In this document: in pieces, positions 8,729-14,754 of the stretch | How the letters are laid out: each line of letters starts with the position of its first letter | Position numbering within the stretch: position 1 is the first letter of the stretch | Assembly (NCBI GenBank): GCA_964514055.1 | Contig: CAZEPB010000010.1 | Location: 1-54,975, forward strand | Direction: 5' to 3' | DNA from: SG8-32-3 sp964514055 | Lineage (GTDB): Archaea; Thermoproteota; Bathyarchaeia; Bathyarchaeales; Bathycorpusculaceae | Length of the DNA: 54,975 nucleotides | Program-made: the position numbers and the translations under genes | The notes under the pieces: model-generated | What the model was told of the DNA's origin: nothing | Database searches by the model: none | The model's input: only the letters and a program-made list of their open reading frames with translations

Positions 8729-9257
8729 GCTTATACTTCAATGCACCGCGAATACGAAGAGGACTTCCAGCCTTTTTCAGGTTTTCGTTTAAGTTAGCGT
8801 CCAGTTCGTCTCTTAAGTGCTCAGTGTCCGAAATAAGAATCCATTCATTAGCTCCGTTGGCTTTAGCGTCGTATAGCTGTGGTGACGTTGGAATCATATC
8901 TGATTTTCTCAGGAGCTTGCCGAATGCTACTTTCTGTTTCTTTGCAGAATCAACTAACGTTTTTGCTTGTTCAACAGTGCATGGGCAATCCAGCTTTGAC
9001 AGCAAATATGCCATTGCTTCTATTCCATAGATTCGCCGTGACCGTCTAACTTCGTCAATGACTGGGAAAACTCCCATGCTCAAGGGTTTACTTAAGTCTG
9101 CGTCGCCGTTAGCAAAAGTCCATGCTTCAGCCTTTTCCTCGTTGCCGTTTTCTATGTTAATGAATTTTCTTAGCTCCCAGTGAAACACTAGAACAGAAAG
9201 GCTTATGCCGATTTCGTCTTTGACTTTTATTCGTGGCTTAACGGGTAATCTTGCCAT
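8718..9257 (-). CDS. Unknown protein, 179 aa, element block
   Basis: Soluble protein starting MARLPVKPRIKVKDEIGISLSVL, with a mixed alpha/beta look, a cysteine pair (LDCPCTVEQAK) and a C-terminal basic strand (SPLRIRGALKYKLVE). GGAGGTCATT lies before the ATG at 9257, one of the best ribosome-binding sites in the block, so it is probably well translated. It begins two bases after the 242-residue gene. It has no signal peptide, so a secreted virion protein of fusellovirus type is unlikely; no family recognised. Confidence 0.65.
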   Translation of the reverse strand: MARLPVKPRIKVKDEIGISLSVLVFHWELRKFINIENGNEEKAEAWTFANGDADLSKPLSMGVFPVIDEVRRSRRIYGIEAMAYLLSKLDCPCTVEQAKTLVDSAKKQKVAFGKLLRKSDMIPTSPQLYDAKANGANEWILISDTEHLRDELDANLNENLKKAGSPLRIRGALKYKLVE

Positions 9258-9259
9258 TC

Positions 9260-9988
9260 TTAATGACCTCCTTCTTTAGGCTTGTAGCCGCATTTAGCGC
9301 AAACGCCTTTTGATGACCATAGCTCCGCTTCTCTTCCGAACAGCACCGTGCCGCAATTTGAGCATTCTGCTACTTGGAAGTTGTACTTGTTGCCTTGTGG
9401 ACGGGCTTTCAATCCGTCTTCCATTTGATTAAAAAGCTCGTTGACTTTGACTTCAGCCACATTCTGCATTTTCATGTCGTCAGTGCTCTTGGGGTTCTGC
9501 TCCCTGATTTTATAAAGCTCCGCTATCGTGCTCAGTTGAGGATTCTGAAATTTGCCGAGTTGAGTGCTGTTGCCTTTTGGTTCACGTAGAAGTCCCCGTA
9601 CCTTACCTTTCGGCGGTGGTGTCTCCGCGCCGTCGTCGTCCTCGCCTAGAACGCCATAGTGGAACCGTAGCTCTTGAAGTCTGTCTGGGTCTTCGCCGAT
9701 GTATTTTTCAGCTTGGGCGCGTTTGTCTTCTGGAACAAGCTCTAAAACCTGTTCTTTCTTCTCGTTGAAATCCTTCAACGCTAGTAACGCTAGTTGTGCT
9801 TCGCGTTCTTGAAGTTTGCTTTTCAGTTCCTCAGTTTCGTCGTCTCCTGTATCGTCGTCAATAACTGGGGGCTGTTGGGTTCTTTCGTCCTTGAAAATAT
9901 GCTCTACCCTGATTTTCTTCTTGTTCTGCTTTAGCAAGTTTCTAACGTCTTCCGCGATTTGTTCTTCGCCTTCATTTTCTTCTGACAT
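9260..9988 (-). CDS. Acidic protein with C-terminal zinc ribbon, 242 aa
   Basis: The first 110 residues are highly acidic and coiled (EELKSKLQEREAQLALLALKDF), with a run of aspartates around residues 44-50. The middle is low in predicted structure (QLGKFQNPQLSTIAELYKIRE). The C-terminus is a clear zinc ribbon: CSNCGTVLFGREAE, then GVCAKCGYKP. GGAG lies 11 bases before the ATG at 9988. Acidic domain plus ribbon suggests a scaffold or a nucleic-acid-associated adaptor; no family recognised. It follows the 51-codon gene at 10010-10165. Confidence 0.68.
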   Translation of the reverse strand: MSEENEGEEQIAEDVRNLLKQNKKKIRVEHIFKDERTQQPPVIDDDTGDDETEELKSKLQEREAQLALLALKDFNEKKEQVLELVPEDKRAQAEKYIGEDPDRLQELRFHYGVLGEDDDGAETPPPKGKVRGLLREPKGNSTQLGKFQNPQLSTIAELYKIREQNPKSTDDMKMQNVAEVKVNELFNQMEDGLKARPQGNKYNFQVAECSNCGTVLFGREAELWSSKGVCAKCGYKPKEGGH

Positions 9989-10009
9989 TTCTTTTATTTC
10001 TCCTATTTA

Positions 10010-10165
10010 CTAAGATTCATATCTAACTAGAACGTGGTAGTTTGTGCCGTCAAAATCGAAGCCCAACACTTTCAAAGTGTGGCTTGATTTAGTCTGCTCG
10101 TATGATTCCAGTGTTGACTTGACGTTTGCGGAATTGCCGCTAATCACTTCATAAGTTGTTGCCAA
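10010..10165 (-). CDS. 51-residue micro-protein, unknown
   Basis: A short open frame that starts at TTG 10165, two bases after the stop of the RHH-like gene, and ends at TAG 10010-10012. An in-frame TAG lies three codons upstream, so the start is well bounded, and GGAGAG precedes it by about ten bases. The protein alternates strand-like segments (ATTYEVISGN, SHTLKVLGFDFDGT, NYHVLVRYES), consistent with a small beta-rich fold. Tight spacing inside the operon and a clean, balanced composition argue that it is real. Function unknown. Confidence 0.6.
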   Translation of the reverse strand: MATTYEVISGNSANVKSTLESYEQTKSSHTLKVLGFDFDGTNYHVLVRYES

Positions 10166-10167
10166 AT

Positions 10168-10569
10168 TTACCTACTCTCCTTTTCATTAATTTCTCCTTT
10201 AAGTTCGGTTTTCGTGGTAACTACGCCGCTAAGTTCAGCCTTCGCCTTTTTCACTTCAGCAATGAGTTTTTTCAGTTTTTCTTGGGCTTCTGGGTTAAGC
10301 TCCATGAGAACTTGATTTTGAAGCCACAGCTTAGTTATCGCTCCGTCCATCATGCCTTGACGCTTTATTAGGCTGTTTAAAATTATGTCATGCTGTTTGA
10401 CTCTAGTTATTAGATCGTCCTTCACTTGCTTATCCGAATGGAAAAACTGTAGTGCCCAGCCCAGCCCAAGAATTACGGCATCAGACTGGTTTTTCAATTG
10501 AAATTGTTTTTTGAAATCGTTGACTGCCTCTATTGCCTCTTCCGTCAACTTAACAGATTTTAGGGTCAT
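10168..10569 (-). CDS. Ribbon-helix-helix-like protein with long coiled coil, 133 aa
   Basis: The N-terminus (TLKSVKLTEEAIEAVNDFKKQ, then KNQSDAVILGLGWAL) has the strand-helix-helix pattern of RHH DNA-binding domains, with a lysine-serine strand and a second helix rich in small residues. Residues 45-133 are long charged helices, probably for oligomerisation. It is the first gene after a non-coding stretch. The promoter TATA is the TTATAA at 10611-10616 (read on the minus strand), overlapping a motif shared with the 11490 gene. Auto-regulation of this block is a reasonable inference. The RHH call rests on pattern only. Confidence 0.65.
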   Translation of the reverse strand: MTLKSVKLTEEAIEAVNDFKKQFQLKNQSDAVILGLGWALQFFHSDKQVKDDLITRVKQHDIILNSLIKRQGMMDGAITKLWLQNQVLMELNPEAQEKLKKLIAEVKKAKAELSGVVTTKTELKGEINEKESR

Positions 10570-10874
10570 TTTTTACCACTTTTTTACGTTTAATATATGG
10601 TTAAACTTCGTTATAAGTATTGTGATAACAAAGAGAGAGTTTTTCGCTACAATTTCAGGTGCACTTTAAATATCAACCATGCGCGTATTTAAACCATCAA
10701 AGGACGGCACATTAGAAACGAAATTTAGCGGAGTGCTGACATGGGAAATTAAGCGAACCCACTCGTGCCGTCGCCGAACACGAACACTCCGCTTTTTGTG
10801 AGTGGCTGGTAGGAGAAAAACATGCTAAGGGGAAAGAAACAAACCCTTGAACGTCCGTCATCCGCACCAGCCCA
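10570..10874. ncRNA. Non-coding stretch with interleaved inverted repeats; possible structured RNA
   Basis: No protein-coding frame I can support. GACGGCAC (10703-10710) can pair with GTGCCGTC (10765-10772), and AGCGGAGTG (10727-10735) with CACTCCGCT (10785-10793). The two stems interleave as in a pseudoknot. Further complementary pairs are CCACTC (10759-10764) with GAGTGG (10800-10805), and GGCTGGT (10804-10810) with ACCAGCC (10866-10872). It could be a structured RNA, a leader of the RHH operon (minus strand) or protein-binding DNA. The type assignment is tentative. Confidence 0.35.
10599..10617 (-). promoter_or_regulatory. Promoter/operator motif, copy 1 (CTTCGTTATAA)
   Basis: GGTTAAACTTCGTTATAAG on the plus strand. 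Read on the minus strand, TTATAACGAAG supplies a TATA-like core followed by a conserved tail, 30-48 bases upstream of the RHH-like gene. A near-identical copy lies at 11518-11538 before the 11490 gene. Confidence 0.5.
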
Positions 10875-11054
10875 TCACTTTGATTTCTCGAACTCCGTAA
10901 TCCAAATATCAAGCAAACTTTCAACCCATAATTTCGCGGTTTCTGGGTCGTCGTTCTGGTCTAGTGAAACTTCAATGCTGAACTCTGCTTTTTCCCATCG
11001 CTTACGCTTCTCAAGCGTCACGGATTTGGTTACCGTCACCTTTGATGGATGCAT
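10875..11054 (-). CDS. 59-residue micro-protein, unknown
   Basis: Short frame from ATG 11054 to TGA 10875-10877, with an in-frame TGA two codons upstream fixing the start. GAAGG lies about ten bases before the ATG. The protein begins MHPSKVTVTKSVTLEKRKRW and continues into a beta-alpha pattern (FSIEVSLDQNDD, then AKLWVESLLDIWITEFEK). It starts 17 bases after the stop of the 105-residue gene, so it belongs to the same transcript. The plus-strand frame over it looks like an antisense shadow. The amphipathic strand-helix layout looks like a folded domain; no family recognised. Confidence 0.6.
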   Translation of the reverse strand: MHPSKVTVTKSVTLEKRKRWEKAEFSIEVSLDQNDDPETAKLWVESLLDIWITEFEKSK

Positions 11055-11071
11055 TATTCATGCCTTCTACG

Positions 11072-11389
11072 CTACTCTTTTTGGCTGTTGGCTTTCTTTT
11101 TCCTCATCTGCTCAATCTGCTTTTTCTGCAACGCGAGCAACTGCTTGTTTGAAAGCGGCTTTTTTATCACGTTAATCTGGAAGCATCCGTTTGGCTTGCG
11201 CTTGAAAAACTCGTACTCGACTATCGAGTTCATGTACTTCCTTATGGTTCTGGGGTCTTCGCCGCACTGTTTCTTGATTAGCTCTTTCACTACTGTTGGC
11301 AGAATGTTGTCTGGGTCAAGGTTGCCTAGAATGCATGCGTTCTCGATAATTTGAGCCAACTGGTACGCTGTGTATTTGCTTTGATTCAT
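11072..11389 (-). CDS. Winged-helix-like protein, about 105 aa
   Basis: From ATG 11389 (MNQSKYTAYQLAQIIENACI) the protein has a helical N-terminal part, then EDPRTIRKYMNSIVEYEFFKR, which resembles a recognition helix followed by a wing, then a basic tail (LLALQKKQIEQMRKKK). The start is set by an ATGA overlap with the preceding 34-residue zinc-ribbon gene and by GGTGA seven bases upstream; a longer frame from 11425 would overlap that gene completely. Probable DNA-binding regulator of the element; the winged-helix call is by pattern only. Confidence 0.65.
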   Translation of the reverse strand: MNQSKYTAYQLAQIIENACILGNLDPDNILPTVVKELIKKQCGEDPRTIRKYMNSIVEYEFFKRKPNGCFQINVIKKPLSNKQLLALQKKQIEQMRKKKANSQKE

Positions 11390-11490
11390 TTCTTCTTCAC
11401 CAGATACTTCTTGCAGAATGGACACTCCTTCGGGTTATCAACCCTCGGAACCCATTTGTACCCACAATGAGGGCATTTCATAGTTTCCAT
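11386..11490 (-). CDS. 34-residue zinc-ribbon micro-protein
   Basis: A very short gene from ATG 11490 to TGA 11386-11388. It contains MKCPHCGYKWVPR and ECPFCKKYL, two C-x2-C pairs that make a complete small zinc ribbon, and a lysine tail. AGGT lies eight bases before the ATG. Its stop overlaps the next gene's start by four bases (ATGA). It is the first gene of its transcript, behind the promoter motif at 11518-11538. Isolated ribbons like this usually act as nucleic-acid or protein adaptors. Confidence 0.72.
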   Translation of the reverse strand: METMKCPHCGYKWVPRVDNPKECPFCKKYLVKKK

Positions 11491-11517
11491 ATTTATTTAC
11501 CTGCTGATTATATCATT

Positions 11518-11538
11518 AGTTCAACCTTCGTTATAAAG
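11518..11538 (-). promoter_or_regulatory. Promoter/operator motif, copy 2 (CTTCGTTATAA)
   Basis: The plus strand reads AGTTCAACCTTCGTTATAAA. It shares CTTCGTTATAA and the flanking GTT-AAC with the copy at 10599-10617, with one base of length difference. Read on the minus strand it forms the TATA region of the zinc-ribbon/winged-helix operon, 28-48 bases before the ATG. Confidence 0.5.
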
Positions 11539-11987
11539 GTTTCTATTATGATACTAAAACTTCATGGAAAATCTCCCCCTGCACCCCCTCTGAGAACTAG
11601 AATTATATGAGTGTGAGTAGGCGGCGGAGCCGAGAGATGTGACTTACGTACTCCGTCTGCGCTGTCTGTTTGCGTCGGGTAGTCGAGTCTAGCAAAACAC
11701 GTTTTTCTAAAGGAAAAACTTGGTTAACAAAAAAATTGGTTGAACATCATATACGCAGAGGTACAAAAATAGTGACTCTAACAGAGACATTTAGACTCTC
11801 AGACATAGACTCAGATAGACAGATACAGACAGAGAGACACACAGAGTACGTAAAACAGAACTCAAAAAAAACGGGTTTTTTCTCTAGAGGTTCTGCGCAA
11901 ACAGACGACGCACATGGAATACATGAAACACTTTTCATAATGAGCGTTTTCCGTCTATGCGCTATGCGTCAAACATTATCCCCGAAT
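11539..11987. repeat. Non-coding repeat region with AGAC-rich tract and long inverted repeat
   Basis: No credible gene; the plus-strand frame through it is low-complexity and runs antisense into the next gene. Features: TTACGTACTC (11644-11653) is inverted at GAGTACGTAA (11844-11853), and similarity extends inward about 30 bases on both arms (CTGTCTGT against ACAGACAG). A purine-rich AGAC/CAGA tract lies at about 11781-11846, with a repeated AGACAT-TAGACTC unit. Two TTGGTT(A/G)A copies lie at about 11720-11750, and an AAAAAACGGGTTTTTT hairpin at about 11864-11881. Such architecture fits a replication origin or a complex operator. Confidence 0.45.
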
Positions 11988-12248
11988 TTACCCGTTAACT
12001 TCAAGTGTGTCTGCAAAAGCTGTGGATATGCCAGCGATTTCTCTGAACATCTTCACGGCTGTTTCAAGGTCACAAATATCGCCTATTCCAGCACAAACTT
12101 GTCCTATGCCATAGTTCACGGCGTTCTTGATTGCATGGTCTTTGTCGTATCCTTTTTTCATCCAATACCGTTTAGTCTTAAATGCACCTTGAATTGCCCC
12201 AATAACATAATTCTGAACGGTTTCTTCAATTGATTTTGTTTTTGACAT
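11988..12248 (-). CDS. Unknown small helical protein, 86 aa
   Basis: Starts at ATG 12248 (MSKTKSIEETVQNYVIGAIQ), with TAGGT about nine bases upstream; a TTG at 12257 would sit on top of that site. The protein is helical, with an amphipathic C-terminal half (LETAVKMFREIAGISTAFADTL) and a small glycine-rich centre (NYGIGQVCAGIGDICD). No family recognised. It follows the HEPN-like pair after a 66-base gap with no obvious terminator and may belong to the same transcript. Confidence 0.6.
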   Translation of the reverse strand: MSKTKSIEETVQNYVIGAIQGAFKTKRYWMKKGYDKDHAIKNAVNYGIGQVCAGIGDICDLETAVKMFREIAGISTAFADTLEVNG

Positions 12249-12322
12249 AATAATCAACCTAATTGGACTTCAAGATAAAAGATAAACATTTTCATAGGGG
12301 ACTATCCCCCCTATGAACTTAT

Positions 12323-13033
12323 TTAGGTTTCATTCGCTTTAAACTTCTCACCATTAAAGATGAATAAGTTTGTTTCAATAATAATGGACGGATAAATCGT
12401 GTCCTTCAACATGTTTCTAATATCGTCTAAGCTAGGCACTTCTTCCATGTCATATTCTGCAATGTATCGTGGATACTTGTATTTTGCCACGCCGTACTCA
12501 TATAACCGTATTATCGCGGGTTTATGTACAACATTAAGCAAGAACGCACCAGCCAAAGCATCTCTCGTATTCATGAAATTGGCATTTTCAAAATTATCAC
12601 TAAATTCGTGTTTGACGCCATTGTAAGCGTTCCACCATTCAGGACAGTTCAGCTTTTCCTTACCTTTCTTATCTTTGTATTTGTAAAAATGTTCAAAGGG
12701 ACGAAGGTCTTCCCTTTTTGGCAAACGCTTGAATCTCACTCTTCTATCAGCAAGTTCATATTCTTCGGCAAGAAAGTGATAATGAAACATTGTGGGTCTC
12801 CTTGGTAACGGCGGGTATTTTGCCTTTATTTCTGGATATTTAGCCATTTCCTTGAAGGCAGAATCTATATGTGCGCCTATGGCAAGAATCAAGTTCGCCA
12901 ATCTGAAGGAATAAACGTTTTCGTTGCCCTTAAGATATGGAATATAATTCATGAACTCTATGAATTGACGCTCCAAATCCATGTAATACTCCCAGAAATA
13001 CCCCGTTTCGAAGTTATCCTTGACTTCGCTCAT
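12323..13033 (-). CDS. HEPN-like helical protein, second gene of pair
   Basis: A 236-residue all-helical protein. Helix pairs at residues 15-60 (YYMDLERQFIEFMNYI, SFRLANLILAIGAHIDSAF) and the block WWNAYNGVKHEF (133-144) followed by ALAGAFLLNVVH resemble HEPN-superfamily proteins of the type where the conserved N/R-x-x-x-K/H patch lies before the last long helix. A canonical R-x4-6-H is not obvious; the N-x2-K-H arrangement may be a catalytically altered version. Its ATG overlaps the stop of the 295-residue gene by four bases (ATGA) and GGTGAT lies before it, so the two are translationally coupled. HEPN proteins are often RNases in toxin-antitoxin or abortive-infection systems. Confidence 0.6.
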   Translation of the reverse strand: MSEVKDNFETGYFWEYYMDLERQFIEFMNYIPYLKGNENVYSFRLANLILAIGAHIDSAFKEMAKYPEIKAKYPPLPRRPTMFHYHFLAEEYELADRRVRFKRLPKREDLRPFEHFYKYKDKKGKEKLNCPEWWNAYNGVKHEFSDNFENANFMNTRDALAGAFLLNVVHKPAIIRLYEYGVAKYKYPRYIAEYDMEEVPSLDDIRNMLKDTIYPSIIIETNLFIFNGEKFKANET

Positions 13034-13917
13034 GTTTTGCTAATCACCTTTTCAATCCATTTATAGATGGCGGGAAGTTCTTTGTATGACCTTCGAGGAT
13101 TGCCAACACCATAAGCAGACTTTCTAGGGGGCAAACGCTTTTCCACCACTTTAGAAGCTTCTTCAAGAAAGGCAATCAAATAGCCAAAATAAACGCCCGC
13201 GTACAATTCAAAATCAATCACGTTTTCATTGAACTGTACTTCTGGAAAAGAAATCAGGTTTTTAGCACCTTTGCTGACTTGGAAAAGAATCCTTCCCTTT
13301 TCTGGGAAAACCATCGTATCAGCCCCTCTATGCAGTGTTTCGTCGCGTACATTCTTTATGTCATCAAACCAATCGACAGAAAGAACCAGTTTTGCCAAAT
13401 CTTCCCCGAGCCTTTCCACATTCTCTTTCTTCTCTTCACCTTTTTCGTCGAGTAGCCAATTCCTTAAATCGTTGAATCCTTTTTCAGGAACATTGTCGGG
13501 ATGGTCTGAAACTTTCTGAATTATTCTTTCCAAATAGTCAAAAATCGAACGGATTTCAATATGGAAAACGTCAATGTCGCACTCAGCATATCGTATCAAA
13601 TCCCAAACATCAAGTTCTTTTCTATCAGACAAGCTTAATTCCCAAACAAGCCTCGATGAAAGGGTCTCTATGTTTGTAACATCTTGACTGATATACTGCA
13701 AGAAGCTACCTATCGAGGGAAGTTTCACTCCCGCTATTGCATTGAGTCGGACATTACTCCACAGTCTCACCAATTCACTGGGACAAATGTAACCTTCCTC
13801 AGTTTTCTGGAACATCGAAAGAACTGCCTTCAACCTTTCCTTATCAATTGGCATACAAAACATAATACGAGCTGAACGGCTAAGACTCTTTCGCTTACAC
13901 CTTAACATCCACACCAT
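13030..13917 (-). CDS. HEPN-domain protein with R-x4-H motif, first gene of pair
   Basis: A 295-residue, mostly helical protein. Residues 115-200 carry the HEPN pattern: DVFHIEIRSIFDYLERII, an LRNWLL helix, then WFDDIKNVRDETLHRGAD with R191-D-x3-H196, the RNase signature of this superfamily. The last long helix is FGYLIAFLEEASKVV. The extreme N-terminus is basic; MPID at codon 22 is an alternative start. A GATAAAA-type TATA at about 13946-13952 fits a near-leaderless ATG at 13917. Three evenly spaced GCTTGTTT repeats lie behind the promoter. The neighbouring HEPN-like gene overlaps it. A role in defence or element maintenance is inference. Confidence 0.68.
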   Translation of the reverse strand: MVWMLRCKRKSLSRSARIMFCMPIDKERLKAVLSMFQKTEEGYICPSELVRLWSNVRLNAIAGVKLPSIGSFLQYISQDVTNIETLSSRLVWELSLSDRKELDVWDLIRYAECDIDVFHIEIRSIFDYLERIIQKVSDHPDNVPEKGFNDLRNWLLDEKGEEKKENVERLGEDLAKLVLSVDWFDDIKNVRDETLHRGADTMVFPEKGRILFQVSKGAKNLISFPEVQFNENVIDFELYAGVYFGYLIAFLEEASKVVEKRLPPRKSAYGVGNPRRSYKELPAIYKWIEKVISKT

Positions 13918-14754
13918 AACGTTGTACTCTCGGATAGTGATTGTTTTATCCTCTCTCCATGCTTGTTTTTAGCAAAGGTAGGGGGGATATGCTTGTTTCT
14001 GGTAGTTGTTGGAAGGAAAACGCTTGTTTTTCCCTTTACTCTACGGTTTAGAGTAACAGTATAACAACGTTATTGTGGTTTTAGTAACGGTTATTTAGAG
14101 ATATTCATGGTTGACAACACGGCTAATAAGCTAACCCCAACGTTACAACACCATAATAATCTTAACATCCACAGAAAAACAGCAAATAACATGCAAAACC
14201 TCTCTAGTTCTATGTGTAATTGTGTAATTTGGGTATGGTTATCTTTGTTGTTTGTTGTTGTTTCTGGGTTTAGGGCTTAGTTTATTGTTGAATTGATAGT
14301 AAGAGTGTTGCTTAAAAAGTACACAAGTTACACCATTGGAGTTACACAGATTACACATGATTTTGAGTAGATTTTATATTTGGATGGCAGTTAATAGGCT
14401 ATTGGAGAAGGTTTGACGTGGAATTGTTCAATCAGATGTTGGATAATGGGTTATCATGTGAGGGGAAACGAAAACCTTTTTTCGAAAAACATTAGGCATA
14501 ATGCTTCATAAGACGTTTTTAAAAAAGTTGTTTTTGTCTGGATATTTTTTGGATTGAACTCGCTTGCAGATTTCATTAGGCTTAATGCTTGTTATGTAAT
14601 GTGGTTTATTGATTGAATTTTTATGGTTGGTTTTGCTGGGAAAAATGCGCTTGTTTTTGTTTTTAATTCCCTGTCACATGTACTGTGGGAAAATGAGTTT
14701 TTTAGAAGTGCCTTTTCAAAATATGAAATGCCGAAAGGGGTAGGGGAGTCTATT
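13918..14754. repeat. Large non-coding region with iteron-like repeats; candidate origin/control region
   Basis: An 837-base AT-rich gap without a supported gene. It holds five copies of (A/G)(T/C)GCTTGTT (13959, 13989, 14020, 14585, 14647), of which the first three are 30-31 bases apart. Two palindromes CATTAGGCATAATG and CATTAGGCTTAATG lie at 14490 and 14574. Paired TGTGTAAT units at 14213-14228 face inverted TTACACAGATTACACA at 14342-14357. CTTAACATCCACA is duplicated at about 13901 and 14161, and ATAACAACGTTAT lies at about 14080-14092. It is both the upstream region of the HEPN pair and the best origin candidate of the element. Confidence 0.5.

Noticed and set aside
7958..8792. Plus-strand frames of 71-88 codons over the minus-strand small genes
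   Set aside because: Serine/phenylalanine-rich antisense frames without ribosome-binding sites; the minus-strand genes have coupled starts and stops.
10822..11175. 117-codon plus-strand frame
   Set aside because: Serine/phenylalanine-rich composition typical of an antisense shadow; it lies over the 59-codon gene and the end of the winged-helix gene on the minus strand, which have proper starts and spacing.
11670..12233. A 187-codon plus-strand frame through the AGAC-rich region
   Set aside because: Low-complexity and threonine/arginine-skewed at its start, no ribosome-binding site, and its second half is antisense to the better supported 86-residue minus-strand gene.
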